Below, piece after piece: positions 36,972-47,965 of a stretch of DNA of 64,000 bases. Made by a program: the position numbers and the translations under genes. The DNA comes from Carettochelys insculpta. Lineage: Eukaryota; Chordata; Testudines; Carettochelyidae. The stretch spans positions 250,402,501 to 250,466,500 of the forward strand of contig NC_134137.1 in the NCBI RefSeq assembly GCF_033958435.1, written 5' to 3'. The notes under the pieces were generated by a model. That model had not been told where the DNA came from and searched no databases. It was given only the letters and a program-made list of their open reading frames with translations. Positions within the stretch are counted from its first letter, which is position 1; every line of letters begins with the position of its first letter.

Positions 36972-37056
36972 ACCAGCTCCTCAGCAGATGTAAACCTGCA
37001 TAACTCCACAGAAGTCAACGGAACAGACAGATTGACACCAACCAAGGATCTGGCCC
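36972..37056. repeat. Old palindromic repeat (TTTACACCAG type)
   Basis: AGCTCCTCAGCAGATGTAAA on the left pairs loosely with ATTGACACCAACCAAGGATC on the right. The copy ends in the GATCTGGCCC word shared by the family. Confidence 0.5.
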
Positions 37057-37152
37057 GTTGTTTGTTACCATTTATAGCTGAGCAGAGGATTCCCAATAAA
37101 TTATCAAAACTGCTTTTGTCTATGCCTATTAAGCATACTCTTTGGAGACTAT

Positions 37153-37863
37153 AGCCGTGTCTACACGTGCACGCTACTTCAAAGTAGCGGCACTAACTTC
37201 AAAATAGCGCCCGTCACGGCTACACGCGCCGGGCGCTATTTTGAAGTTAACTTCGACGTTAGGCGGCGAGACGTCGAAGTCGCTAACCCCATGAGGGGAT
37301 AGGAATAGCGCCCTACTTCGACGTTCAACGTCGAAGTAGGGCATGTGTAGTCGTTGCGCGTCCCGCAACTTCGAAATAGCGGGGTCCGCCATGGCAGCCA
37401 TCAGCTGAGGGGTTGAGAGATGCTCTCTCTCCAGCCCCTGTGGGGCTCTATAGTCACCGTGGGCAGCAGCCCTTAGCCCAGGGCTTCTGGCTGCTGCTGC
37501 GGCAGCTGGGGATCCACGCTGCAGGCACAGGGTCTGCAACCAGTTGTCGGCTCTGTGGATCTTGTGTTGTTTAGTGCAAGTGTGTCTGGGAGGGGCCCTT
37601 TAAGGGAGCGGCTTGCTGTTGAGTCCGCCCTGTGACCCTGTCTGCAGCTGTGCCTGGCACCCTTATTTCGATGTGTGCTACTTTGGCGTGTAGACGTTCC
37701 CTCGCAGCGCCTATTTCGATGTGGTGCCGTGCAACGTCGAAGTTGAACATCGACGTTGCCAGCCCTGCAGGACGTGTAGACGTTACTCATCGAAATAGCC
37801 TATTTCGATGTTGCTACATCGAAATAAGCTATTTCGATGTTGGCTTCACGTGTAGACGTAGCC
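37153..37863 (-). mobile_element. 711 bp CpG-rich DNA transposon, copy 2
   Basis: It is the reverse complement of the copies at 9.25 and 44.40 kb, with TAT on both sides (37150-37152, 37864-37866). All main blocks are present, including the core with CAG runs and the TTCGAA-rich subterminal zones. It ends 250 bp downstream of the SSPN stop codon, so it lies in the SSPN 3' untranslated region or just beyond. The copies are visibly very similar, which suggests recent activity. Confidence 0.85.
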
Positions 37864-38113
37864 TATTTGTGCAGCCACATCTTTAGAATTTTTGTGGTGC
37901 ATCTAGCTCTTCCCACAAGGGCCCTTGGCAAGAGTGGCCATAAAAATGGCTCTTAAAAATGACTGAAAAAATACAAATATATTCATTAAAAATGCATGAA
38001 TGGTCTTCTTTGTCAAAAATCTTTCAGCACTCATCTATTTGCCATGTCTACAGTGGTAATAGCCTAGCATTTGTTATTCACTCTAAAAAGCAAACCAAAA
38101 CCCACCACCCCTC

Positions 38114-38479
38114 CTATACCTTCTGTTGCTGGGTTTCGGTACGTGTTACTGAGTGTAACCGAACACCCACATAAAAGACCTGGTATCTATGTTTCCACAT
38201 CACAAAACATGCCAGTAAGCACACAATGGCTGCAATCAGATTAAGAACCATCTGGAGTAGCAGATACAGATTGAAAGTGCCAGTGACACTGCTGCAGTCC
38301 GATACATCCTGGTAAACAAAGGTCCGACTGAGGGGATCTGAAGTGTCCAGTTTGCACTGGCAAGAGTTGTGGACGGTATCACAGGTAAATCGGGCAATCC
38401 GTGAATAATGATGTGCAACAAAAGCCACTGCCAGAACACAGATAATCAGACTCAGGGTGCTCAGCAGAAAGTAAGTCAG
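38114..38479 (-). CDS. SSPN: Sarcospan, exon 3 (last coding exon)
   Basis: This exon encodes the last 121 residues of sarcospan, a small four-pass membrane protein of the dystrophin-glycoprotein complex in the muscle cell membrane, where it stabilises the sarcoglycan-dystroglycan assembly. Visible parts are the third membrane segment (residues 1-24, LTYFLLSTLSLIICVLAVAF), the large outer loop (25-68) with cysteines at 33, 40, 42 and 62, the fourth membrane segment (about 70-94) and a short inner tail containing WKHRYQVFYVGVR and ending QQQKV. I recognise SRTFVYQDV and CFVMWKHRYQVFYVGVR as sarcospan. The start is the acceptor 'tttttttcag' just before CTG ACT TAC, in phase 0; the stop is TAG at 38114-38116. 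The upstream open frame to 38536 is intron. No frame damage is visible. The 3' untranslated end was not located. Confidence 0.95.
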   Translation of the reverse strand: MTYFLLSTLSLIICVLAVAFVAHHYSRIARFTCDTVHNSCQCKLDTSDPLSRTFVYQDVSDCSSVTGTFNLYLLLQMVLNLIAAIVCLLACFVMWKHRYQVFYVGVRLHSVTRTETQQQKV

Positions 38480-38881
38480 CTGAAAAAAAGGCAAAAAAGA
38501 AAAAATTCTTTTCCGGCTCCACAGAGAATGGGGCACATGTAACTAACACATGCACACAGATTTTTCTAGAGAAAATGTGCATTTGAGGTACAGTTTATAC
38601 ATTTCATGCTCAAGAGTTGCAATAAATATGTAATTCTATGTTGGTGCAGAGCTGTAGGCACTAAAAGCAGTTGCAAGTACATGAGCCCTCGAAAGGCATA
38701 TTTTATTTACTTCATATGAGGGTTGAAATATAATTTTCATAACAGGCCTGTTAAAAAGAGTATTAATGAGTCTAAATTTTTACAAACATGGTGTATTTAA
38801 TGGAGTAGAGTTCACTTTTGTGGTATTGCTCATGTCACTTTGACTAGAATTGTAACAGCCACATATTCGGCTAGAGTCAGT

Positions 38882-39146
38882 GGCTACATCTGCACTGCAT
38901 TTCCCTTTTGGAGGAGGAATGCAAATGAGTTTCTAAGAATCGTTCTTTTGAAAACATTTATTTTTTTCCCAAAGGAACCCCGTCTACATGGCTGATTTTG
39001 TTTTTGGAAAAGCCTCTTCTGGAAATGCGATTGCATGTGATTATGCAAATGAGGTGTGAGATTTGTAAATCAGCAGTTCATTTGCATTTTCAATCTCCCT
39101 CATTTGCATTACTCCTCTGAAAGGGGAATGTAGTGTAGATGTAACC
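38882..39146. mobile_element. 265 bp DNA transposon
   Basis: GGCTACATCTGCACTGCATT on the left and, inverted, GGTTACATCTACACTACATT on the right, flanked by AGT (38879-38881, 39147-39149). The interior carries TTCCCTTTTGG and its inverted partner and CTCATTTGCAT words. It lies 0.4 kb upstream of SSPN exon 3 in the direction of transcription. Confidence 0.75.
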
Positions 39147-39678
39147 AGTGCCTTCTGTGTAAAAGAAAGAGGAGCTGGTACTCATCTGACCTGCCCCCCA
39201 TTCTGCCCCCCAGCCAATTTCAAGTACTGGTAAAAAAGTAGTTGGTGTTGCTCTATTGAGGTCAATAGCACCACAGCCATTTATACCAGCTTGGGTCAAA
39301 CATTTAATGACACGCCATGGTGCTTACAAAAATGCTGTCTCTAAGCCACTAACATAAGGGGCCTCTTAAAATTACAAGAGCAACATGGCATATGCATTTA
39401 CTCACAGCTATGTTTTGCACGTCCAAAAAACCTCAAGACTCGTGCAGGCCTATTGGACATCTGGGTGTCCAATGCAGGGGCGTGTGGCCTGCAAGTGCAT
39501 TTTGCTTGAGTTTATCTGAGGCTCTATGTGGAAAACAAAGATCATGACAAACCAGGCATACAAACTTCTAGGGACAAATTTGCACCTCCCACTGTGAGGC
39601 CCTTTTGGAAATCTGGCCCAGGAAGGTGAAGGAGATGTCAAAGGTACAGAAGGAAGTTAAATTCCCATTACACTGTAA

Positions 39679-40102
39679 GGCTATGTCTACACTACAGCGA
39701 TCTGTTGACAGATGTCACCGCCAGAAGCTATCTTCCGATAAAACTTCTGTCAACAGATCGTGGCCACACATGAAAGCAGATTAGAAGAGCAATCTGGTCT
39801 GTTGACTAAAAGTAGATGGACAGCCCTGCTGTTCTCATGAGAGAACAGCCAACCAGAAGCACAGCAGATACGGCCACACCACGTCCCAGAAGCTGCGTCT
39901 GTTGACACAGGCACCTCCCAGAGCATCCACACTGGCTTTCTGTCAACAGATTCTGTTGAAAAAGGTGTTCTGCCTCCTGAGAGAGTGGCAAAATGCTGCC
40001 GACAGAAGTGCCACATTCTGTCGATTTATTGTCAATAGAACACACTTGTAATGTGCACGCTCGTGAGTTTTGTCAACAAAACTCTCCAATGTAGACGTAG
40101 TC
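39679..40102 (-). mobile_element. 424 bp DNA transposon of the GTTGACA family, copy 2
   Basis: Ends GGCTATGTCTACACTACAG and, inverted, GACTACGTCTACATTGG, flanked by TAA (39676-39678, 40103-40105). It is inverted relative to copies at 27.4 and 40.6 kb. Same length as the 27.4 kb copy. Confidence 0.8.
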
Positions 40103-40595
40103 TAAGGCTGCTACTTGCAAGGAATAAAAAAGGACGGAGTATTTTCTAAGTCCCAGAGGAAATGTGATTATCTGGGGACTAGTCTTTGAAATCTGTGCCA
40201 CGTGGATGGAATTCTGACATCAGCACATGATCGTTCAGAGCCTCAATCACTTCAGGTTGCAGCAGTGGAGCTTTGGTTTTTATAAGGTATGGAATTCCTG
40301 ACATCTGAGTTCTGGATCAACCAATTTTGTATTGCACTCTACCTTTGTAAATGTATATTAAACATAACTCTGTGCAGAGTGCCAACATTTCTTCTGCTTC
40401 TGCTCCTCAGTATGGAGGCATTTATATTGCTTGGCTTCTTACCTATCTGTCAGCAACATGGCATGGTTGCAAATTTATTACTTTAAATAAAGAGACTGTT
40501 TTAACCTTTGTGCGAGAAGCAAACTACCAAGACATAAGCATTTTGTGTGACTCTGAAACTCCAAATAGATATGTTTTGATAAAAATCCACTCTTG

Positions 40596-41025
40596 GGCTA
40601 CATCTACACTTGAGAGTTTTGTCGACAAAACCGGGGCTTTGTCAACAAAACTCATGGAGCATTCATACACAAAATGCATTTTGTCAACAATATGTTGACA
40701 GAAGTCGGCACTTTGTTGACAGCCTTCTGCCTTTCCTCCACTTGGCTGAACACATTTGTCGATAGTTGCTGTTGATAAAAAAAGCCATGTGGATGCTCCA
40801 GGGGGCCCTCTGTCGATAGACAGGGCTTCTGGGTCACTGGGCAGCCCTATATGCTGTGCTTCTGGTTGGCTGTTCTGTTGAGAAAGCATCCTGGCAGTCT
40901 GGCCACTCTCTGTTGACCGAGTGGATCGACAGAGTGATCTGCTTTTGTGTGTGGCTACTATCTCAACAGAAGATATCTTCCAACAGTAACTTCTTTTGAC
41001 AGATCACTCCAGTGTCGATGTAGGC
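40596..41025 (+). mobile_element. 430 bp DNA transposon of the GTTGACA family, copy 3
   Basis: Starts GGCTACATCTACACTTGAG and ends CCAGTGTCGATGTAGGC, flanked by TTG (40593-40595, 41026-41028). It lies about 490 bp from copy 2 in opposite orientation, within SSPN intron 2. Confidence 0.8.
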
Positions 41026-41138
41026 TTGGTGTACATTTATCTTTGATTCATACTATAGGTGTATCTTCCCATACGTGTCATTTTTGGGGGGTGGAGAGAA
41101 CAGTAGGTCTTATAAGAGATACCGAATGAGTATTTTGT

Positions 41139-41345
41139 GGGGGAGGGATAGCTCGGTGGTTTGTGCATTGGCCTGCTAATCCCAGGGCTGTGAGATCACC
41201 CGCTGAGGGCACCATTTCAGAATCCAGGGCGAATACGTTAAAAAGTCTGCCCAGGATGGTGATAGGTCCTGCTGAGAGTGCAGGGGACTGGACTCAATGA
41301 CCTCTGAAGGTGCATCCCAGCTCTACGAGATAGGTGTATCTCCAC
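41139..41345 (+). mobile_element. Cry-type tRNA-derived SINE
   Basis: The head GGGAGGGATAGCTCGGTGG carries a pol III A box (TAGCTCGGTGG at 41149-41159), and a B-box-like word follows near 41189-41199 (TGTGAGATCAC). The tail (about 41281-41333) reads GACTGGACTCAATGACCTC then CAGCTCTACGAGATAGGTG, the CR1-like 3' end that lets CR1 enzymes copy it. This is the family known from cryptodiran turtles and is the best host marker in the window. Confidence 0.85.
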
Positions 41346-41533
41346 ATCCCTTCCATTCCTCCAAGCTAACAGAACTCAGTATACCTAGATCTTCTATTTC
41401 AAAACCACAGCTTCTATTAAGTTTAATGACTCTCCCAGAAGCCTTAAATTTAGGGCAATTTTAAATGAAGGCTTTTATTATATTTAATTACATTCCGCCT
41501 TTCATGGGAAAGGCCCACAGTAAAGGTGTAGAT

Positions 41534-41873
41534 CGGGGTGTGCAAAGTGGGGGGCTCCATTGGGGGGCATGGCATTTCATAAGGGGATGCAGCAGGATTG
41601 GCTACTGGGTCTCATGTTCATTATCTCATTAAAATGTTGTAATATGTTACTGTTTTTATTTTCTGTGTATTCACATTTATATACCAAGTAATAAAGTATT
41701 TACATTCTAAATACTTTTCTTACATGTGCTGAAAGTCTTTTTTTTTTTAAAAAAATATGAACATAACTGGAATTTCTGTTGGTCTGGATTACATTAGACA
41801 GGTTGGCGGTGGGGGTGGGGCTAATTGCAGGGACGAAAAGTGGTGCCCACCATAAAAAAATTGCTCAGCCCTG
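41534..41873. mobile_element. hAT-type MITE
   Basis: CGGGGTGTGCAAAGTGG on the left and, inverted, CAGGGCTGAGCAATTTT on the right. The flanking 8-mers GTGTAGAT (41526-41533) and GTGCAGAC (41874-41881) match at 6 of 8 positions, and both differences are transitions. This fits an aged hAT 8 bp duplication. Confidence 0.65.
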
Positions 41874-44012
41874 GTGCAGACATAAAATGAGGGTAGCTTC
41901 TATTAAGAACTGCATGGTAAAGGGGCAGCTACTAACTGAGGGCAGCCACTTAACAAAGCTGTATGATAATTTATGAGCACGTGACAGTATTTCGAAAGAT
42001 GACTTAGACATATTTAAAGGGAAAAACATGCTGGCAACAGACAAATGCATTAATGTTGGTATTCATGATATTCAATTTTGCTCTGATCCTGTTGTAAATC
42101 TGTAGCCACCCCACTGAAGAGATGGAATGGAGAGTAGACTATGACCCCATTATGTGGTTTTTTTTAAACCTTTATGTGCTAGGGGTCTGCTTCTGCACTG
42201 ATTTTCATGGTATGCAGATATCGGCACATATAAAAAGTGAGTGCAAAACGGCATCAAATCAGTAATTTAGGCAATACTTCTTGTGTCCTCGCATGCATTT
42301 AATTAATGCATTTATTTTGGAGCACACAATGAAGTGCTCCGTACCTGAAGTAAATCTGAGGTTTCCTTTCAGATTCAAAAATATGCAGGCACCCCTGCAG
42401 CAATCAGCTGAGATGCACAGTCCTATGGAGGCATTAGGTAATTGACAAATAGCTATTAGCCTCATGCTATGTTTGCAGAGGAATTTCCTCTGCAAACAGA
42501 TGAAAATGAACCCATTTCTAAATAACAAAAGGTGAGTCAAAAGAAAGTGCAGCATGGGAAAGAGCACAAGGCAGTGAGTGCAGAGATCCCATCAGCAGAC
42601 TAATCACATGGCAGAGCCAGAGGCAACTCCAAAATTGTAAATACAACTGCTTAGGGAGCTCTGCCAAGGAGCCAGAATTTGTCCCTGAAAAAATGTTTTT
42701 CACTGATATATAGGCTCTGTGATTGCCATCTAAATAGAAAGGGAATGGGAGGAATGGGGGTAGTGACATATGATGATTAGGTACAGTGAGTGGTAGGTCA
42801 CATACATCCTCCTTTGGGTTTATCACATAGGAAAAGAGAAGATTGTAAACTATTTACTGATAAGAAAATTATATTTTTGTTACACCTGTCAGGGAAATAA
42901 ACAATTTAGCTAAGATGCACTGCCTCCTGTATGGCAAAGTCCTGTACTTTTAAGGATTAAACCAATCAGATTCCATAGAAATTACTCTAAAAACCTATAA
43001 AATTTGACAGGGAAACCTTGCTCAGAGTGAGATCAGCTTGGACTTTCAGCCCATGAAGACAAATTAGGGGAGGTAAGAGCCATGCTTTACACTAGTGTAA
43101 GTGCTACCCCTTCTGCCTCCTGTGTCTTTGTAAATCTTCCCCTTGAATTTTATTAATTTTTCTTTTCCATTTAATTCTGTCACTCATTATTTCACCGCAG
43201 CATAGCAAGAGCCCTAGAAAGACCAGTAACCTGGAGAACTGCTGCTGCACCACTACCACTGGAGAAAGGAAGTTTTGTACACCTCCAGAGTGAAATTTAT
43301 CTGCCCGCAGAGAGTCAATGAACTCCACAAATACAACATAAATGTTGTTTTGAGAACTTAAACGGGACATGAATGGCACATAGTCCTTGCGCTACATCCT
43401 TGGAACACTGAACAGAACTTGGAACAGGTTTGTCATACCTGACACAATAGAAAGCAAGATTACATAGTTTAGATGAGTTTACTATATATCCTTAGTATGT
43501 GGGTGGGCAGGCAGAGCCTCTTCCACAAACCTTCTGACTTGCATGCGCACATGCAGTCAGAAGCTAACTTTCTGATAAGGAGAAAACTGCCTACTGGATG
43601 GGACTTCAACTCAATCACAAAATGCCAGAAATAGATATTCATCAGAACCCCTTTCACATGAACTTCTTCCTTATCCTCATCGCTGTGATGTCTTCCCTTA
43701 GTCCGTAACACCTTCCTTTTCAGAACCCTGGGCCTGTTTATTCAAATGTCCTTGACAGCCCCCCAAATCCTGCAGATATGAAAGGAGCTCTTGCTTTATT
43801 TTCAGGGATTTAGCACATCTTGACCTGGAATTCCTCTTTTATGCAGACTGCAGATATATATGCAGGGTATAGCATACATCCTTATAAGCATTTGTATGAC
43901 TGTTGGCATTTTCTAGACTGCCAATATCAGTTTTACATTCCTGCAGATTTCAAGCAGAATATGGCTTCTTTTAGATGGCAAATTATCCAGTAAAGCATCT
44001 TGTGATATATTT

Positions 44013-44031
44013 TATATATATATATATATAT
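44013..44031. repeat. SSPN: (TA)n microsatellite
   Basis: About nine TA units in SSPN intron 2, only about 30 bp past the exon 2 donor site. Confidence 0.85.
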
Positions 44032-44057
44032 GTAAAATAAAAAAAATTACACAGTAC

Positions 44058-44144
44058 CTTTATGGCAAACTGAAAACATGTCTTCTCCTCAGGCTGATAT
44101 GAAACACAAAGCACAACCATTCCTACTAAGGCCACCACACAGAC
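44058..44144 (-). CDS. SSPN: Sarcospan, exon 2
   Basis: An 87 bp exon encoding 29 residues in phase 0 at both ends: VCVVALVGMVVLCVSYQ is the second membrane segment, followed by PEEKTCFQFAIK of the short inner loop. It joins directly to LTYFLL of exon 3. The acceptor is CCTTTGCAG before GTC, and the donor is AAG followed by GTACTG. Both the sequence (CVSYQ...TC.QF..K) and the exon size fit sarcospan exon 2. It was too short for the open-frame threshold and was found by reading the minus strand upstream of exon 3. No defect is visible. Confidence 0.93.
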
Positions 44145-44402
44145 CTGCAAAGGAGGAGATTTTAAAGGACAGTGTCAAGATATATTATTTTTCCAAATTT
44201 CTTATCTACATTGCCAATATCTACATCTTAAAACTTATTTTACTAGGCTAACTGTGGTACTTATGTGTCCCCAGCATGCCTCACAATCTTACCCCTTCCT
44301 TTGTAGGGGCGGTGGTGATATTTTGACTATACCCCAGTGATGTAGGGCACTGCTATTATGTCCATGGAAAGGAGGCACAGGGAGGCTAACTTGACTTACA
44401 TT

Positions 44403-45113
44403 GGCTACGTCTACACGTGAAGCCTACATCAAAGTAGCTTATTTCGATGTAGCAACATCGAAATAGGCTATTTTGATGAATAACGTCTACACGTCCTCCA
44501 GGGCTGGCAACGTCGACGTTCAACATCGACGTTGTGCAGCACCACATCGAAATAGGCGCTGCGAGGGAACGTCTACACGCCAAAGTAGCACACATCGAAA
44601 TAAGGGTGCCAGGCACAGCTGCAGACACAGTCACAGGGCGGACTCAACAGCAAGCCACTCCCTTAAAGGGCCCCTCCCAGACACAGTTGCACTAAACAAC
44701 ACAAGATACACAGAGCCGACAACTGGTTGTAGAGCCTGTGCATGCAGCATGGATCCCCAGCTGCCGCAGCAGCAGCCAGAAGCCCTGGGCGAAGGGCTGC
44801 TGCACACGGTGACCATAGAGTCCCGCAGGGGCTGGAGAGAGAGCGTCTCTCAACCCCTCAGCTGATGGCCACCATGGCGGACCCTGCTATTTCGATGTTG
44901 CGGGACGCGGATTGTCTACACGTGCCCTACTTCGACGTTCAACTTCGAAGTAGGGCGCTATTCCCATCCCCTCATGGGGTTAGCGGCTTTGACGTCTCGC
45001 CGCCTAACGGCGACGTTAACATCGAAATAGCACCCAACACATGTAGCTGTGACGGGTGCTATTTCGAAGTTAGTGCTGCTACTTCGAAGTAGCGTGCACG
45101 TGTAGACACGGCT
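44403..45113 (+). mobile_element. 711 bp CpG-rich DNA transposon, copy 3
   Basis: Ends GGCTACGTCTACACGTGAAG and, inverted, AGCCGTGTCTACACGTGC. Same blocks as copies 1 and 2 and the same orientation as copy 1. The flanking triplets ATT and ATA do not match perfectly. It begins 258 bp upstream of SSPN exon 2 in the direction of transcription and is inverted relative to copy 2. Confidence 0.85.
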
Positions 45114-45642
45114 ATAAAGTCGCAGAGGAAGTTCATGAATGAGTCGGATTCACCAGTCCAAGGCCAGGACTCTAACCCTGGGGAAATATGTTGGCTTTAG
45201 AATGTAGCTCAAGGTTTCCAAAATTTGAAAGCTCAAAGTTAGCCTCCCTCAATCCATATTAAGGCATCTAAATTAATGGCCTGGTTGTCAGAGGTGTCAA
45301 GCACTCACATCTCCAGCTGGAATCAAGGGAAGCTTTTGCCCTTAGCATTTTTGAAAATCAGGACATTTATTTAGGTAGCTAAATATTTGAGGCCTAACTT
45401 CAGGCACTAAGCTTTGGAAACCTTGGCCAAAATTTCTATGGCTCCATTTATGCTCGTTCTTTACATTTTGCATTTCATTCAGGTAGCACAGCAAAACTTG
45501 ACAGTTTATTTTCAAAACTGACTCCAAAAGAACAGTTATAACCCAAAAAGGGAGACCTGCCAGAGACTCCATCAAGCCTACCATGGGCTTGGCTGTTACC
45601 ATTAATCTGAGAAGGAAAGAGCTCTCATACTCGATGGATAGA

Positions 45643-45798
45643 TTAAAAACAAAAAAAGCAGTCATGTAGCACTTTAAAGACTAACAAAATAATTTACTAG
45701 GTGATGAGCTTTCATGGGACAGCTAGTCTTTAAAGTGCTACATGACTACTTTTTTGTTTTGATAGAATACAGACTAACATGGCTACCTCTCTGCCACA
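45643..45798. mobile_element. Compact inverted Penelope-like dimer with 9 bp duplication
   Basis: The left arm (AAGCAGTCATGTAGCACTTT ... GATGAGCTTTCATGGG) is the PLE segment in minus orientation without the terminus. The right arm (CTAGTCTTTAAAGTGCTACA ... CATGGCTACCTCTCTG) is in plus orientation with the terminus. Perfect direct repeats ATGGATAGA flank it (45634-45642, 45799-45807). Here the intact terminus is on the right, unlike the other dimers. Confidence 0.85.
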
Positions 45799-46379
45799 AT
45801 GGATAGACAGTAACTTTTGGGATGTAATTCTTGATAATCCTGTGGAGGTGGAGAAGAGAGCACACAGGATCCAGGCAAAATTTTGCCCCAACTACTCAAA
45901 ATTTGATGTAGGCCAATTATGTGCCCAATGACCACTCCATAGCCATAACTGGGGTAGACAGGAGAGTTGTGACCTAGCCAAGTCCCCATGTGCCTTGTAC
46001 CTCTGCTAATAGCTAGCAGTGCTGGTGAGCACAAACTGCTGGTCTCTGAAGCCTTAGTTGCTAACTGCCCTCCCTGATGTCCCATAAGCAATTATGCCTT
46101 ATTTGCTCTTAACAGATTGAAAAACCTTCAGCTAATTGCTAAGCTCCACTCCCTTTTCCAGAACCTTTCCCAGGAGACACCAGCATGTAGTCTTTGGTTT
46201 TAGGACTTGCCTGTGTGCAGAAGTTGCACCAGTTCCATTTAAAATGAATTCAGATCAATTTGGTTAAACCAAAGCAAAACTTTCTTTTGACATGCTTAAG
46301 AGAAATCGGTTTTAGTTTAACTTAAATATGCCTTAATCAATGTAAAGTTTAGCTTGATATAAGTCTGTTTTACATGGAT

Positions 46380-46679
46380 TTAAGAACATACACACAATCT
46401 TTTGCAAAAACTAAACTCGTCTTCTTTCCTTTGTCCCATCAATTCTTCATCTTCAATGTTCTTATCAAATGCATCTTCCAAACTGAAACCAACCATCTTC
46501 AGGTCTTCTTTCAGTGTATCTAACTTCCTTTTCATTGGTCCTCCTTGCAATCTTTGTCCAGGGACTACCACCTCATATAGTCTCTGGCCAGCATATCCCA
46601 CATCTTGTAATCTCACATGACCTAGCCATCTTGGTTGATAAGATCTCAGATTTGCAATGGCAGGAGCTATGTGTCTCAT
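46380..46679 (-). pseudogene. LINE C-terminal region, fragment
   Basis: A 99-residue open stretch contains PRWLGHVRLQDVG and a later basic block, PGQRLQGGPMKRKLDTLKED. This is the RLxWxGHV ... rich-in-K/R tail typical after the reverse transcriptase in this kind of LINE. It continues from the reverse transcriptase fragments upstream and is not a host gene. Confidence 0.65.
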
Positions 46680-47099
46680 GGCTAGAACTGTTCAATTGTG
46701 TAGCGTATCAGTTCTTGTCCTATCCAGAGGCTACGTAAGCTCTCATACTTGCAGTGTAAAGTACTCTTATTCTTTTTTCCTCAGAGGAGTCAGCATTCAG
46801 ACATCATGGGTGGCTTAACCATAATCTTATACACTTTGTTCTTCAGTGCACTTGGCATATTCTTACCATTCAGAGAATTCTCTCCATTTATACAAAACCC
46901 TCTTCATATGGATTCTAACATCTACAATCACTTTTCAATTGTGACATGGCACAAATGGAGGTATTTAAATTGTTGCACAGACCTACCATCTATATCTTCT
47001 AACTTTATTTGCTTCTTGTCCCTCTGAAGCATTATATGTATTCCATCTTTTGTCAGCCACTGCATAAACCATTCTCTTCTAATGCAGCCCTCCATAGTT

Positions 47100-47865
47100 C
47101 AAGCCCCCTTTCCAGTTTATATGTATCTTCATGATACAAAAGGTCACAGGCAAAAAGCATGGTACAGCAAAGCTCTTCCTGAATCTTCTGCATCCAGGAG
47201 TCCATTACAATCACAAATAGGAATGTGTTTAATGCTGTTCCTTGATGTAGACCTTTCTTTTCCCTGAATCACTTATTATTACCATAGCTGCTTCTCACTA
47301 CAGTTGTGCTACTCTTGGACATGTCTGTGACAGTCTGAAAATACATCTCTGGAAGACTGCAGACAGCAGGCATCACCATAACAGTTCTCTAGGAATTGTT
47401 ATAAACCTTCTTTAAGTCCCCAACACTAAATGCAATTCCTTGCACTGTTCTTGACATATTCGGGTGGCAAAGCTTGTGTCCATCCTAAATAAATCCAACT
47501 TGGCTGTTGCTCACTGGATGCTCCAACAACTCCTGATATCTCCTCTCACTAATTCTCTCCAGCCATTTCATCATGTAACTCATTAACTTGAGGGGTCAGT
47601 AATTACTAAATTTTGGCACTTCACCTTTATATTTGAAGACGGGGACCAATGTGCTCTTCTTCCACTTACCATGCATTCTTCCAGGATGGAGAGTTAAGTA
47701 AGATAACTTCACGATCTCTCCCTCATGGCCTAGTACTTGAAGTGACTTAATTGCTATGCTGTCCAATCCCACTGCCTTACCTGCTTTCTTCATAGTTAGT
47801 GCTGTCTGAGTCTGAACTGTGGTGATAAGATGGGCAAGGTTGTTGCTTGAGCACCATCCCCTCAA
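47100..47865 (-). pseudogene. LINE reverse transcriptase, fragments
   Basis: The first open fragment (47596-47865) shows KKAGKAVGLDSIAIKSLQ and WKKSTLVPVFKYKG, the opening reverse transcriptase motifs. After frame breaks, reading 47240 down to 47100 gives HQGTALNTFLFVIVMDSWMQ and CTMLFACDLLYHED. The catalytic FADD is FACD here (codons at 47143-47154), so the active-site aspartate pair is lost. Several stops and shifts separate the pieces. Confidence 0.75.
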
Positions 47866-47965
47866 TGGTTTCTGCAGATTCTAGCAGCATTCTTCCACCA
47901 GCATTCCTTCATTTTCACCTCTGACCAACAACCAACTACACAGCTCCCAAGTCCCCCATTCGTCT

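Larger units (their letters stand above)
38480..44057 (-). other. SSPN: SSPN intron 2
   Basis: A 5578 bp intron, donor GTACTG after AAG at 44058 and acceptor TTTTTTTCAG at 38480. It is phase 0. It holds three GTCTACAC-ended DNA elements, a Cry-type SINE, a hAT MITE and a TA microsatellite. No other coding exon was seen. Confidence 0.85.

Noticed and set aside
1..37000. Search for 3' exons of ITPR2, the neighbour expected downstream of SSPN in mammals
   Set aside because: No exon with recognisable ITPR2 sequence was seen on the plus strand; in human the distance is large, so it is probably outside the window.
38480..38536. Extension of the SSPN exon 3 frame upstream to a methionine
   Set aside because: The extension crosses a clean TTTTTTTCAG acceptor, and the residues before it have no sarcospan resemblance; it is intron.
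41055..41341. Perfect 12 bp repeat ATAGGTGTATCT on both sides of the Cry-type SINE, read as a target-site duplication
   Set aside because: The right copy lies in what I remember as the normal end of the SINE tail (GAGATAGGTRTATCTCC), and the left copy is 70 bp before the SINE head, so it is more likely chance or an older fragment.
44473..44865. 130-codon frame as a host gene
   Set aside because: It lies wholly within the 711 bp DNA transposon, and the same frame exists in the other copies.
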